64,000 nt of DNA from Sphingomonas sp. 35-24ZXX (GCF_000786215.1 NZ_JROG01000001.1:434001-498000); one strand, 5' to 3'. Positions 47,671 to 57,216 are shown, counted from the first letter of the stretch. Translations and numbers: made by a program. The notes: generated by a model from the letters alone, not told the origin.

Positions 47671-48240
47671 TTATTGCGGCGAGGGCATGGTTCCGGGCCG
47701 CAGCAACGGGAACATGTGCGCCACATAATCGGCCTTGCCCAGGCTGACGCCCTGTGCGCGCAAGATCGCATAGGCTGCCATCACGTGAAAATAGAGCTGC
47801 GGGATCGCCCAGTCGCGAACATATTGCGCGGCGGTGAGATCGAAGATCATGCCGTTGGGCAGGCTGTGGGCGACCGGCGTATCGGGGGCAAGCGCGGTCG
47901 TATCGGCAGCGGCCGTTTTGACCGCGCCGATCGTGGCGGCGATCCGGTCCTGCGCATCCGCGATCGACCGCGGTAATGCCAGCGCATTGCGGCCGTCCTC
48001 AAGCAGTGCGCCGATCGATCCGTCAGGGTTTTCCTGCCGCAACCGGGCGATGCCCTCTCGGGCCTGGACACAGCTGAAGCACACCTGCGTGAACAGCGGG
48101 AACATGTCGTCTGCCAGCCCTACGTGCATGATCGATCCGGCCTTGTCGTCGGTCAGCTGGTCCGACGCCTTGCCCAGCCAGGTGGAGAGCGCCGTGAGCA
48201 TCTGGAGATAGGTCGGAACCAGCATGTCATCGAGCGTCAT
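47671..48240 (-). CDS. DUF1993 domain-containing protein
   Basis: 189 residues from ATG 48240, chosen because GGGAG sits 6 bases upstream; ATG 48246 abuts it. The pattern MLVPTYLQMLTALSTWLGKA, ADDMFPLFTQVCFSC and YFHVMAAYAILRAQGV belongs to DUF1993, a DinB-like four-helix fold with histidines that may bind metal. No catalytic assignment is possible. Separated from the radical SAM gene by 73 bases and may be a separate unit. Confidence 0.8.
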   Translation of the reverse strand: MTLDDMLVPTYLQMLTALSTWLGKASDQLTDDKAGSIMHVGLADDMFPLFTQVCFSCVQAREGIARLRQENPDGSIGALLEDGRNALALPRSIADAQDRIAATIGAVKTAAADTTALAPDTPVAHSLPNGMIFDLTAAQYVRDWAIPQLYFHVMAAYAILRAQGVSLGKADYVAHMFPLLRPGTMPSPQ

Positions 48241-48283
48241 CGTCATCTCCCGGAGTGGAGCGCGATCATAGGCCGGGGGCCGG

Positions 48284-48640
48284 TCAGGGCAAGGCCCGCG
48301 AGCGAGATCGCTGCGCGGCAACGATGGCCGCAAAATGGCCTGCAGCCAGAGCCGCTCCAGCGACCGGCACGAACCACATCGGATGCGGCATCGCGAACAG
48401 GTTGACGATGCCGAGCAGGGCCAGAACCACGGTCACGACCACGGCGGTCCACCGCGCGCCCGACAGCCGCAAGGCTACCAGGCTGCCACCGAACGCTCCC
48501 AGTCCATAGCCCCCGGCGACCACGCCAAACAGCGCATCTCCGGCGACCCGTCCGTGGGCCAGCGCCTCAACGCCCGCGATCACCAATCCGGCTGTCATGA
48601 TCCCCGCCACGGTCCCCATTATGCTGCGCCCGAATTTCAT
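48284..48640 (-). CDS. Small four-helix membrane protein, hypothetical
   Basis: 118 residues with four hydrophobic segments (about 8-26, 38-58, 65-83 and 88-106), connected by short loops and ending in a basic tail (AAQRSRSRALP). The sequence resembles small uncharacterised inner-membrane proteins. It lies between the AraC regulator and the DUF1993 gene on the same strand, with gaps of 43-61 bases. Confidence 0.65.
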   Translation of the reverse strand: MKFGRSIMGTVAGIMTAGLVIAGVEALAHGRVAGDALFGVVAGGYGLGAFGGSLVALRLSGARWTAVVVTVVLALLGIVNLFAMPHPMWFVPVAGAALAAGHFAAIVAAQRSRSRALP

Positions 48641-48701
48641 GCCGCACTCCTTTCGCCATCCGGATTAGCAGCACGGCCAGCGCCGGGATTGAACAAAGGG
48701 G

Positions 48702-49496
48702 TCATCGCGGCAGCAGCATGTGCGGCGGATAATGCGTGGCCCTGTGGCGGAACTGCCCGGGAGTGGCGCCGGTAAACCGCTTCATGTCGCGGGTCAGATG
48801 CGCTTGGTCGGCAAAGCCATGCTCGCAGGCCAGGATCGCCAGCGAGAAATGCGGGTCGGCGAGCCGGGGATCGCGCAGCACGGCGTCGAGCCGGCGCAGC
48901 AGCAGCCAGCGTTTCGGCGCCAGCCCTGTTCCCCCTGCAAACACCCGGCGATAGTGCCGGGGAGTCGCCTGCGAGGCCATGGCGAGGTCCCTGGCGCGGC
49001 CTGTCTCGTCGGCAGGATGTAGCAGGTTGATGGCATCGGGTCCGGGCAGCCGTGCGGCCAGCCAGTCCGCGAGCCGCGCGAACATGGCGTCGGTATGCGC
49101 AGCTGCCTTGAGGGAATCGCGCAGCACGCCTGCCTCGCGCCCGAGCCATTGCGACAGCCTGGGCGGCGGGGTGCCATCACCGGGAGGCAGAGCGCCCAGC
49201 CACGCTTTGGCGGCCCAGGGGTGCAACCGCGCGCCCACCAGTTGGCGTCGCCCCTCGGCGCGGGCAAAGCGCGGCCCATTCTGCACTGGGGTCACCCAGC
49301 TGGTGGCATAGCGATGCTCGGGCATTCCGGGTGCAGGCCACCACCAGTGGATGCCGCGCAGGCTGATCACGATTTCGACAAAGGGCTTTGGCAACCCGCA
49401 ATGCGGGGCGCCGGGATCATCGAGGTGCCATAGCTCCAGCACTGCATGGGCAAGCGCAGGCGGTGCGGGCCGACTGGTGAATCTGACATCGTCCAT
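48702..49496 (-). CDS. AraC-family transcriptional regulator
   Basis: 264 residues. The N-terminal sensing domain (WHLDDPGAPHCGLPKPFVEIVISL) is of the DUF6597 kind. The C-terminal tandem helix-turn-helix contains ARDLAMASQATPRHYRRVF and the canonical second motif ILACEHGFADQAHLTRDMKRFTGATPGQFR (in blocks). Effector and targets are unknown. It heads a minus-strand run with the small membrane protein and DUF1993 genes, which are possible targets. Confidence 0.88.
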   Translation of the reverse strand: MDDVRFTSRPAPPALAHAVLELWHLDDPGAPHCGLPKPFVEIVISLRGIHWWWPAPGMPEHRYATSWVTPVQNGPRFARAEGRRQLVGARLHPWAAKAWLGALPPGDGTPPPRLSQWLGREAGVLRDSLKAAAHTDAMFARLADWLAARLPGPDAINLLHPADETGRARDLAMASQATPRHYRRVFAGGTGLAPKRWLLLRRLDAVLRDPRLADPHFSLAILACEHGFADQAHLTRDMKRFTGATPGQFRHRATHYPPHMLLPR

Positions 49497-49590
49497 GGCA
49501 CCCCCACTGACACGCTGGGGGCCAAGCTATCGGAAATCAGACCGGATCAGGCAAGCGCCTTGCGCGGGCAAAATGGGCAGGGAGAAAAAG

Positions 49591-49666
49591 TGGTGCCCGG
49601 GGACGGGGTCGAACCGCCGACACTGCGATTTTCAATCGCATGCTCTACCAACTGAGCTACCCGGGC
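49591..49666 (-). tRNA. tRNA-Phe (anticodon GAA)
   Basis: A full cloverleaf on the minus strand: 7-bp acceptor GCCCGGG/CCCGGGC, D arm GCTC/GAGC, anticodon stem TGCGA/TCGCA with loop TTGAAAA (anticodon GAA), and T arm with GGTTCGACC. The CCA end is encoded, followed by CTTTTTCTCC, a likely terminator. It lies 130 bases downstream of yacG, an arrangement often seen after infA-maf genes in alphaproteobacteria. Confidence 0.97.
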
Positions 49667-49795
49667 ATCGGGCCTGTGCCAACCTGCAGGCAGGTGGCTG
49701 AGCCGATCATCGCCTCACCGGCGATTTGGAGCGCCGCCTATAGGCAGGCTTGGCGGGGCTTGTCCATAGCAAAATCACACAGGCCGCAACCGGTC

Positions 49796-49960
49796 TCAAT
49801 CATACTCTGCATCGGGCTCGTCAGCGGGCGGTCCCGGAACGCTATAGCCTTCGCCCAGCCATTGCAGCAGGTCGCGATCCTTGCAGGCCTTGCTGCAGAA
49901 CGGCGAGAATTCGGCGCGTGCGGGCTTGCGGCACAACGGGCAGGGGCGGGGATTGGCCAT
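49796..49960 (-). CDS. yacG: YacG-type zinc-binding DNA gyrase inhibitor
   Basis: 54 residues, too short for most gene callers but clear. MANPRPCPLCRKPARAEFSP is followed by FCSKACKDRDLLQWL, giving the four zinc ligands CxxC and CxxxC with the family's typical WL turn and acidic tail (PADEPDAEYD). In E. coli, YacG binds GyrB and inhibits gyrase. It lies 9 bases downstream of the RNase E/G gene. Confidence 0.9.
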   Translation of the reverse strand: MANPRPCPLCRKPARAEFSPFCSKACKDRDLLQWLGEGYSVPGPPADEPDAEYD

Positions 49961-49969
49961 GCAGGCTAT

Positions 49970-50938
49970 CTAGGCAGGGATCGCGGCAACCGCAACCGGA
50001 CGGCCGGTGCGGCGCTGCAGGGAATCGCGCAATGCGGGGTCGCGCAGCAGCCGCGCCGATTCGTCTCCCGAAAGATGCAGGGTCAGCGCGCCGGTGCCCG
50101 CCGCGCGCTCGGCGCTGCGCAGGCTCGCCAGCAGCCGCCAGAGCACCGGATCGCCAGCACAGAGCTCGATCAGCGAAGCCCGTGTCCGCTTGAGCACCAC
50201 CTGCATCAGACCAAAGCCATTGATCGCGGTGCGCTCGCACGGCAGCGTCATGGCGGCATCGAAATAGTTGACCACAGCGTTGCGGTCCGCCTTGTCGGCC
50301 AGGGTCGGAAAATCGACGACAACCCCGCCGCCGATTCCGTGTCGGCGGATTGCGTGCGCAACCTGGGTGGCGGCTGCCAGCCCCAGCGCGCGCGGAGCAC
50401 TCTCGCCGTCGACGTCGATCACCATCATTGCGGGCGTGGGCGACAGCGTCAGCGAGCCCCCCGCAAAATCGATCTGCCCGGTCTCGGCTTCGGCCATCAC
50501 CTCGTGCCAGCCCGATTCGGCGAGCAGGTCTGGTCCGTGCGCAGAGGCGCGAACAATCTCATGGCCGTCGGCGGTGATTCTTTCGAGCAGGCCGGGCCCG
50601 GGATGCAGCGGTGTATCGGCCGCGACGGCGCGCAGCCGGGCCGGCTTGTGACGCGCGGTTCCGGGTTCGAACAGCGGCTCGCGCAGCACTTCGGCGCGCA
50701 GCGTCTTGCCCTCGCTCAGGTCCTTGGGCACCGGCTGCAGCATGGCTTCGCTGCCATCGGCTAGCGCGATCCGGGCACGGTGGCCGCCTGCGCTGCGGGC
50801 AAGCAGGCGGGCTTCGACGACCGCCCCACAAGCCAGCAGCAGGTCGCTGCGCTGAATGCGGGCCTCGATGATGCGGCCATGCTCGATCAGCGCGGCGCGC
50901 TCCTCGCCGATGCCGTCTTCGTAGATCCAGTGGGTCAT
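49970..50938 (-). CDS. Short ribonuclease E/G-family protein
   Basis: 322 residues from ATG 50938 (MTHWIYEDGIGEERAALIE), overlapping the maf stop as ATGA. It keeps the RNase E/G core: the acidic catalytic motifs appear as MMVIDVDGESAP and GGVVVDFPTLADK, matching the two Asp of RNase E (VIDVNxG and DFIDM). It is far shorter than E. coli RNase G (489) and lacks an obvious C-terminal zinc-link and scaffold. Function as an endonuclease is likely but not proven. Confidence 0.8.
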   Translation of the reverse strand: MTHWIYEDGIGEERAALIEHGRIIEARIQRSDLLLACGAVVEARLLARSAGGHRARIALADGSEAMLQPVPKDLSEGKTLRAEVLREPLFEPGTARHKPARLRAVAADTPLHPGPGLLERITADGHEIVRASAHGPDLLAESGWHEVMAEAETGQIDFAGGSLTLSPTPAMMVIDVDGESAPRALGLAAATQVAHAIRRHGIGGGVVVDFPTLADKADRNAVVNYFDAAMTLPCERTAINGFGLMQVVLKRTRASLIELCAGDPVLWRLLASLRSAERAAGTGALTLHLSGDESARLLRDPALRDSLQRRTGRPVAVAAIPA

Positions 50939-51516
50939 GCCGCAGGGTTCAGCAGGCCGGCGGTCACCAGCATGCTGCGCGTCTCGTACAAGGGAAGGCC
51001 CATGATGCCGCTGTAGCTGCCGGACATCGAGCGGATCAGCGCCTCTGCGGTGCCCTGGATGGCATAGCCGCCCGCCTTGCCCTGCCATTCGCCGCCAGCG
51101 ATATAGGCCTGGATCTCGTCGGCATGCAGCCGCTTGAAGATCACGGTGTTTTCCGAAAGACGGTGAAGGCTGCGGCCGTCGGGAAGCGTGAGCGTGACGG
51201 CCGACAGGACCTGATGGCGTCTGCCGGAAATCAGGTCCAGGCAATGGCGGGCGTCGGTCTCGCTTTCGGCCTTGGGCAGGATACGGCGACCGACTGCGAC
51301 CACGGTGTCGCCGGACAGAACGGCGCTATCAGGGTGAAGGGCTGCGACCACCGCTGCCTTTTCCGCCGCCATGCGCTGCGCGTAAACGCGCGGCAACTCG
51401 GCTTTCAGCGGGGTTTCGTCGATGTCGGCGGGGACAATCGCGTCCGCAGTGATGCCGATCCGCGCCAGCAGCTGCTGACGACGCGGACTGGCCGATGCAA
51501 GGATCAGCGGTGGCAT
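50935..51516 (-). CDS. maf: Maf family nucleotide pyrophosphatase
   Basis: 193 residues. The Maf signature LILASASPRRQQLL is at residues 4-17, with the SGDTVVA catalytic region near 68, ISGRRHQVLSAVTL and GGYAIQGTAEALIRSMSGSYSGIMGLPL (in blocks). Maf enzymes hydrolyse non-canonical or dTTP/UTP-type nucleotides. It begins on the infA stop (TAATG) and overlaps the next gene, forming a translationally coupled infA-maf-rng-like string. Confidence 0.92.
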   Translation of the reverse strand: MPPLILASASPRRQQLLARIGITADAIVPADIDETPLKAELPRVYAQRMAAEKAAVVAALHPDSAVLSGDTVVAVGRRILPKAESETDARHCLDLISGRRHQVLSAVTLTLPDGRSLHRLSENTVIFKRLHADEIQAYIAGGEWQGKAGGYAIQGTAEALIRSMSGSYSGIMGLPLYETRSMLVTAGLLNPAA

Positions 51517-51734
51517 TACTTGAAGCGGTAGGTAATCCGGCCCTTGGTCAGATCATAAGGGGTCAGTTCCACCAGAACTTCGTCGCCCACCAGCACGCGG
51601 ATACGGTTCTTGCGCATCTTGCCGGCGGTGTGGCCAAGGATCTCGTGATCGTTTTCCAGCTTCACGCGGAACATGGCGTTGGGAAGGAGTTCGACCACCT
51701 GGCCGCGCATTTCGAGAAGTTCTTCTTTTGCCAT
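51516..51734 (-). CDS. infA: Translation initiation factor IF-1
   Basis: 72 residues, exact family length. It begins [20 protein letters not shown] and has the S1-like OB fold, with [20 protein letters not shown] and [13 protein letters not shown]. Cytoplasmic, binds the ribosomal A site. First gene of the infA-maf-RNase E/G-yacG run; divergent from the TonB receptor. Confidence 0.98.
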   Translation of the reverse strand: MAKEELLEMRGQVVELLPNAMFRVKLENDHEILGHTAGKMRKNRIRVLVGDEVLVELTPYDLTKGRITYRFK

Positions 51735-52074
51735 TCGGCCCCTGCAATTTGGTTCTGGTGTTGACGCAGCGACCGTTCGCTCCGCCCTGATGCGCGCCGA
51801 TGAAAATCACAAGCCTGCGCAAAGTTCAGCGCGCCTTACAGACAAAGCGTGCAAAAGAAAAGACGGGAGTTTGCACGGGTTTGCCGCAGCGGTGCCGTTC
51901 TGGCGCGCGGTCGTCATAACCGCAGCCTTTGGGCAACACTCGAGCACAAATGCCAAAATTTGTTACAATTCAGCACTGGCTAAGGTGACGGCGCACATCA
52001 TATTGCGCTGCAACACATTTATTCCCCAAGCGCTTTCCCCGGCGCGCCAACCAGAACAAGAGACCTTGTCCCCC
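51735..52074. other. Divergent region between infA and a TonB-dependent receptor
   Basis: 340 bases. An AT-richer stretch (AAAATTTGTTACAATTC, about 51955-51970) is the most promoter-like part for the receptor. No operator or riboswitch-like structure was recognised. The receptor frame is open through much of the region but the codons are not gene-like. Confidence 0.4.
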
Positions 52075-54939
52075 ATGATGCCACAGCTGCGACCGCGCCT
52101 TATGGCCCTGGCGAACCCGCGCCCGATGACCACGCTTCCGCTGGCCGCAGCGCTGCTGGTCGCTGCGTGCCCGGCGGCTCTGGCCGCCTCGCTGGAGACG
52201 GAGGAGGCCACGACCAGGGCTGCTGGTGCCGAGGGAATTGCCGTCGATGGCGCACAGGCACAGACGCCCGCCAGTCCCCCGGCCGATACCGAACCCGACG
52301 ATGACGGCGATACCATCGTCGTGGTGGCAGAGCGGCTGCGCGGCGCGATCCAGACCGATGTGCCCCCCGTTGCCGAACTGAGCGCGGCCGATGTCGCAAG
52401 CTATGGTGCGTCATCGCTCGCCGAGTTGCTCCAGCAGATCGCGCCGCAGACGGGCAGCGCGCGCGGGCGCGGCGGTGATGGCCCCGTGGTGCTACTCAAC
52501 GGCCAGCGCGTCTCGGGCTTCCGTGCGATCCGCGACATACCGCCCGAGGCAATCCAGAAGGTCGAGGTGTTTCCCGAGGAACTCGCGCTCAAATACGGCT
52601 TCCGCCCCGACCAGCGCGTCATCAACTTCATCCTGGTCGAAAACTATCAGAGCCTGGCCGCAGAGATCGACAATGGCCTGTCCACCCAGGGCGGCTATGG
52701 CACCACCGAGTTCGAGGGCACCTTTACCAAGCTGGGCAAGAACACCCGGCTGATTGTCGATGTCGAGTACGAGATGGCGACCGCATTGCGCGAAAGCGAG
52801 CGCGGCATCGTGCAGCCTGACAGCACGGCACCGTTCGCCTTGGGCGGCAATATCGGCGCATCGCCCTTTGCCAGCGGCGCGGCGATCGATCCGGCACTCA
52901 GTGCTTTGGCCGGCCGTACGGTGACGCTGGCCGGTGTACCCCAAGGCATCACCGGTGCGCCCGCCTTGTCCGCCTTTACCGGCGCTGCCAACACCACCGA
53001 TCTGGGCGAATTCCGCACGCTCGTCCCCAATTCCGACCGCATCCAGGCCAATGCGACCTACATCCGCACGCTCGGCGTCGATACCAACGTGCAGGTCAAC
53101 GCGACCTATACCAACAATTTTGCAACCTCGCTGCTCGGCCTCAACACCGCAACGCTGACCATCCCGACCAGCAACCCGTTCTCCCCCTTCAGCCGCGATG
53201 TCAGCCTGCTGACCGCGTTCGGCGATCCCCGGGCGATCACACGGACGGTCGATACCGACACCTATTCGCTGGGTTTCAACGCCAACGGCGTGCTGCCCGC
53301 CAACTGGAAATGGGCGCTGACCGGCGACTATACCCGCGTCGACACGCTGACGATCATCGACCAGCCGGCGGATGTCACCGGTCTGCAGGCCGCGATCTCG
53401 CGCGCCACCAACGCGATCAACCCGTTTACCGGAACCCTGGGGTCGTTGCTGCCCGCGCTGGTCAGCGATTCCGCGCAAAGCCGCAACCAGCTGTTCAACA
53501 GCCAGCTCACCGCCAATGGCAAGCTGGCCGATCTTCCCGCCGGCCCGGTCAACGTGACGCTGGTGGGGGGCTTTGCCCGGCGCCTGCAGGATTCGACCGA
53601 CAGCCGGCTGGCCGGGCAGGGCAGCAATTCGCTCACCCGCAGCGAGGCGAGCGTCTCGGGCAATATCGATGTGCCGCTGGTCGACAGCTACATGAGCGAC
53701 TGGTTCGGCAAGCTGTCGGTCAACGGCAATCTGGGGTATCGCGAACTCAGCGATGTCGGCGGGCTGCTGAGCTTCGGCTATGGTCTCAACTGGTCGCCGA
53801 CCGATACGGTCACCATCCAGGCGTCGCTGATCGCGGAAGAGGCAGCGCCGGGTATCGGCCAGCTGGGCGATCCGCAGATCGTCACCCCCAATGTCAGCAC
53901 CTTTGATCTTGCGCGCAACGAAACCGTGCTGGCGACGATCATCTCGGGCGGCAATCCGTTGCTGACCCCGGAAGAGCGGCGCGACGTCAAGCTATCGCTG
54001 AATTATCGCCCGCCGTTCATCGAGGGGCTGGATTTCCTCGCGGAATATATCCGCAACCGCAGCTATGGAACGACGTCCTCGTTCCCGATCCTCACCCCCG
54101 AGATCGAAGCAGCGTTCCCCGATCGCATCATCCGCGATGCCGATGGTTCGCTGGTGGCGATCGATCAGCGCGCGATCAACTATGACCGGGTGACGAGCGA
54201 CCGGGTGCGTTATGGCATCAACTTCTCGCGGCAGATCGGCGGCAGCGATCGTGGTGGCGGCGCAGGCGGTGGCGGTGCGCGCGGTGGTCCTGGCGCAGGC
54301 GGTCCGCCGCGCGGTGAAGGCCAGGCAGGCGCTCCTCCCGCCGGGGGGCCGCGGGGCGAACGCGCAGCCGCTGGCGGGCCTCCGCGCGGACCTGGCGCAG
54401 GCGGCCCCCCGCGCGGTCCGAGCGGCGGGTTTGGTCCGGGCGCTGGCGGCCGTGGCGGTCGCTGGAACATCTCGATCTATCACACGATCCGCTTTGCCGA
54501 GACGATCCGTATCCGTGCCGGTCTGCCCGAGCTCGACCTGCTCGATGGTTCGGCGATCGGGTCGAGCGGCGGTGTTCCGCGCCATGGTATCGAGATGGAG
54601 GGCGGCCTCTTCCTCAACGGTGTGGGCTTGCGCTTTACCGGCAATTACCAGAGCGGATCGCGGGTTGATGGCGGGGTTCTGCCCGGCGCAACCGATCTGC
54701 GGTTCAACGATATCGCGACCTTCGGCATGCGCGCGTTCGTCAATTTCGACAACAAGCCCAAGCTGACCGCGGCGGTACCCTTTCTCAAGGGATCACGGCT
54801 GCGGCTGGGCGTCGACAACATCTTCAACGCACAGCAGCGCGTGACCACCGATGCGGGCGATATTCCGCTGCGCTACCAGGCGGGGTTCATAGACCCGCAG
54901 GGCCGCGTGGTTTCGCTGAGTTTCAGAAAGCGGTTCTGA
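52075..54939 (+). CDS. TonB-dependent receptor
   Basis: About 954 residues from ATG 52075 (a TTG at 52066 is an alternative). A long signal region ends at ALAA, near residue 40. A TonB-box-like DTIVVVAERL is followed by the plug domain (about 110-200: ELLQQIAPQTGSARGRGGDGPVVLLNGQRV in blocks) and a beta barrel ending SLSFRKRF, a typical outer-membrane last strand. An insert at about 723-799 is almost pure Gly/Ala/Arg/Pro (GGPPRGEGQAGAPPAGG), probably an extracellular or periplasmic loop. Ligand is unknown. Confidence 0.88.
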   Translation: MMPQLRPRLMALANPRPMTTLPLAAALLVAACPAALAASLETEEATTRAAGAEGIAVDGAQAQTPASPPADTEPDDDGDTIVVVAERLRGAIQTDVPPVAELSAADVASYGASSLAELLQQIAPQTGSARGRGGDGPVVLLNGQRVSGFRAIRDIPPEAIQKVEVFPEELALKYGFRPDQRVINFILVENYQSLAAEIDNGLSTQGGYGTTEFEGTFTKLGKNTRLIVDVEYEMATALRESERGIVQPDSTAPFALGGNIGASPFASGAAIDPALSALAGRTVTLAGVPQGITGAPALSAFTGAANTTDLGEFRTLVPNSDRIQANATYIRTLGVDTNVQVNATYTNNFATSLLGLNTATLTIPTSNPFSPFSRDVSLLTAFGDPRAITRTVDTDTYSLGFNANGVLPANWKWALTGDYTRVDTLTIIDQPADVTGLQAAISRATNAINPFTGTLGSLLPALVSDSAQSRNQLFNSQLTANGKLADLPAGPVNVTLVGGFARRLQDSTDSRLAGQGSNSLTRSEASVSGNIDVPLVDSYMSDWFGKLSVNGNLGYRELSDVGGLLSFGYGLNWSPTDTVTIQASLIAEEAAPGIGQLGDPQIVTPNVSTFDLARNETVLATIISGGNPLLTPEERRDVKLSLNYRPPFIEGLDFLAEYIRNRSYGTTSSFPILTPEIEAAFPDRIIRDADGSLVAIDQRAINYDRVTSDRVRYGINFSRQIGGSDRGGGAGGGGARGGPGAGGPPRGEGQAGAPPAGGPRGERAAAGGPPRGPGAGGPPRGPSGGFGPGAGGRGGRWNISIYHTIRFAETIRIRAGLPELDLLDGSAIGSSGGVPRHGIEMEGGLFLNGVGLRFTGNYQSGSRVDGGVLPGATDLRFNDIATFGMRAFVNFDNKPKLTAAVPFLKGSRLRLGVDNIFNAQQRVTTDAGDIPLRYQAGFIDPQGRVVSLSFRKRF

Positions 54940-55056
54940 ACGGGGACGGTTACGGGCAAATTTGCCATGGCTTTTGCCGAATGCGACGGTTAAAGACGCT
55001 GACCTTGAGCCGGAGCGCTAGCTTTTCGGCAGTGCAGGTTATGCAAGGAGTCCCAA

Positions 55057-55824
55057 TTGGCGCTGACACCTAACAAGGACGCAGATGCCGCGCGTGACAA
55101 TATGTTCCTTCGCGAGGTCGATGATGCTCTGCGGCAGGACCAGATGGCCGGCATCGTCCAGAATTACGGCAAGTTCATCCTGATCGGCATCGTCGTGCTG
55201 CTGCTCGCGCTGGGCGGCTGGTTCTGGTACCAGCATGCGCAGAGCGAAGCTGCCGGCGAGCGCGGCGAAGAGATGACCAACGCGCTGGATGCGGTGCGCA
55301 ACGGCAATCTTTCAGGAGCCACCAACGCGCTGAAGGCGCTCGAAACTGCCGATCAGCCTGGCTATCGGGCGGTCTCGCAGATTCTCGCTGCGGGCATCAA
55401 GCAGGAACAGAACGACCCCAAGGCGGCCGCGGCTGCCTTTGCCAAGGTCGCCGCCGATGACAGCCTGCCGCAGCCGCTGCGCGATCTGGCGCTGATCCGG
55501 CAGACCGCAGCAGAATATGACAGTCTCAAGCCGGCGGATGTGATCGCCCGGCTGAAGCCGCTGGCCGTTCCAGGCAATCCCTGGTTCGGCAGCGCCGGCG
55601 AAATGGTCGCGATCGCGCACATGCGGATGAACAAGCCCGATTTGGCCGGGCCGTTGTTCCAGAAGCTGGCCGAAGACAAGCAGGTGCCGGAAACCATCCG
55701 TTCACGTGCGCGTCAGTTGGCCGGTGTCATGGGCGTCGATGCGGTGGTTGATCCCAGCAAGGCTCAGGGCGTCAGCGCGCCCGTGACTGCGCCGGGACTG
55801 GCAGCACCAGCAGGTGCACAGTAA
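55057..55824 (+). CDS. YfgM-like TPR membrane protein
   Basis: 255 residues from TTG 55057, with AAGGAG 8 bases upstream. A short cytoplasmic head with FLREVDDALRQDQM precedes one membrane helix (about 39-58, KFILIGIVVLLLALGGWFWY) and a periplasmic TPR-like domain (YRAVSQILAAGIKQEQNDPKAAAAAF in blocks), then an Ala/Pro tail. YfgM-type proteins assist outer-membrane and secreted protein folding with the SecYEG translocon. Gene order YfgM, BamB, Der matches the enterobacterial yfgM-bamB-der order. Confidence 0.85.
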   Translation: MALTPNKDADAARDNMFLREVDDALRQDQMAGIVQNYGKFILIGIVVLLLALGGWFWYQHAQSEAAGERGEEMTNALDAVRNGNLSGATNALKALETADQPGYRAVSQILAAGIKQEQNDPKAAAAAFAKVAADDSLPQPLRDLALIRQTAAEYDSLKPADVIARLKPLAVPGNPWFGSAGEMVAIAHMRMNKPDLAGPLFQKLAEDKQVPETIRSRARQLAGVMGVDAVVDPSKAQGVSAPVTAPGLAAPAGAQ

Positions 55825-55887
55825 TACGATTTGCGGGTCGCTACCGTTGATGATGCGTTTTTGATGATTCGGGGAGCTTGACTGGCA

Positions 55888-57216
55888 ATGCACAAGACCA
55901 AATGGGCGATGTTGTTCGCGCTGTCGGCAACTTTGGCAGGGTGTGGTGTTCTGGGCGGTGGCGACAAGCCCAAGGTAACCCCCACGGTGGGCAATCGCAC
56001 TTCGATCCTGACCCGCGCAGAAAGCGGTGCGGACGTCGACAAGGACCTGGCCGGCGTTTCGGTGATTCTGCCGCCTGCCACCGCCAATGCCAACTGGAGC
56101 CAGCCGGGCGGAAGCGCGACCAAGGCGGTCGGCCATCTTGCCATCGGCGATTCGATTAGCCGCGCCTGGAGCGCGAAGATCGCAGGGTCCAGCCTTCGCG
56201 TCCGGCTCGCCGCTGCGCCGGTCGTCTATGGCGGCAGGCTCTACGCGGTGGATACCGACGGCATCGTTCATTGCTATGATACCGCCTCCGGATCGCAGGT
56301 CTGGGCGGTCAAGCTCGAAGCGCCGGGCGATGGCTCGGCATCGGTGTTCGGCGGCGGCGTCAGCGCCGATGCGACCCGCGTCTATGCCACCAATGGCGTC
56401 GGCGAGGTGGCTGCGCTCAACCCCTCCGACGGATCGCAGATCTGGCGCGTGAAGCCCGCAGGCCCGTTGCGCGGCGCGCCCACGCTGGCGTTCGGTTCGG
56501 TCTATGTGATGACCCAGGACAACCAGCTGATCGCGCTCAACCAGGCCGACGGCACCACCACCTGGAACCAGAGCGGCTCGCTCGGCCAGGCCGGCGTGTT
56601 CGGCGTTGCTGCGCCTGCGGCGGGCCAGGGCACTGTCGTCGCAGGCTTTTCCAGCGGCGAACTGATCGCCTATCGTTATGAGAACGGCCGCAATCTGTGG
56701 TCGGACGCGCTCGCGCGCACCAGCATTTCGACCTCTGTGTCGACACTGACCGATATCGATGCCGATCCGATCATCGACCGCGGCCGTGTCTACGCCGTGG
56801 GTGAGGGCGGCCGCATGGCCGCTTATGAACTGGTCACCGGTCAGCGCATCTGGGAACTGAACATCGCAGGCATTTCCACCCCGGTGATCGCGGGCGAGTG
56901 GCTGTTCGTGCTGACCGACGATGCGCGCATCCTGTGCATCGCGCGCGCCACCGGCAAGGTGCGCTGGTCGACCCAGCTGCAGCGCTATCGCAAGGAAAAG
57001 AAGAAGGAAGGCCAGATCTACTGGAACGGTCCGGTTCTGGCTGGCGGACGGCTGTTCACCGCCAACACCAATGGCGAAGTGGGCTCGATCAACCCGGCAG
57101 ACGGCACCTTTACGCTGCTGTTCGACGTGAAGGAAAAGGTCTCGCTGCCCCCGATCGTGGCGGACAACACGCTCTATATCCTCGACGACGGCGGGACGAT
57201 TACCGCGTATCGCTGA
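55888..57216 (+). CDS. bamB: BamB-like outer membrane assembly lipoprotein
   Basis: 442 residues. The lipobox LAGC (Cys19) ends the signal peptide. The remainder is an eight-bladed PQQ-like beta propeller (VDTDGIVHCYDTASGSQVWAVKL, GRVYAVGEGGRMAAYELVTGQRIWEL in blocks). BamB is a periplasm-facing scaffold of the BAM complex. It follows the YfgM-like gene and precedes der, conserved synteny that supports the assignment. Confidence 0.88.
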   Translation: MHKTKWAMLFALSATLAGCGVLGGGDKPKVTPTVGNRTSILTRAESGADVDKDLAGVSVILPPATANANWSQPGGSATKAVGHLAIGDSISRAWSAKIAGSSLRVRLAAAPVVYGGRLYAVDTDGIVHCYDTASGSQVWAVKLEAPGDGSASVFGGGVSADATRVYATNGVGEVAALNPSDGSQIWRVKPAGPLRGAPTLAFGSVYVMTQDNQLIALNQADGTTTWNQSGSLGQAGVFGVAAPAAGQGTVVAGFSSGELIAYRYENGRNLWSDALARTSISTSVSTLTDIDADPIIDRGRVYAVGEGGRMAAYELVTGQRIWELNIAGISTPVIAGEWLFVLTDDARILCIARATGKVRWSTQLQRYRKEKKKEGQIYWNGPVLAGGRLFTANTNGEVGSINPADGTFTLLFDVKEKVSLPPIVADNTLYILDDGGTITAYR

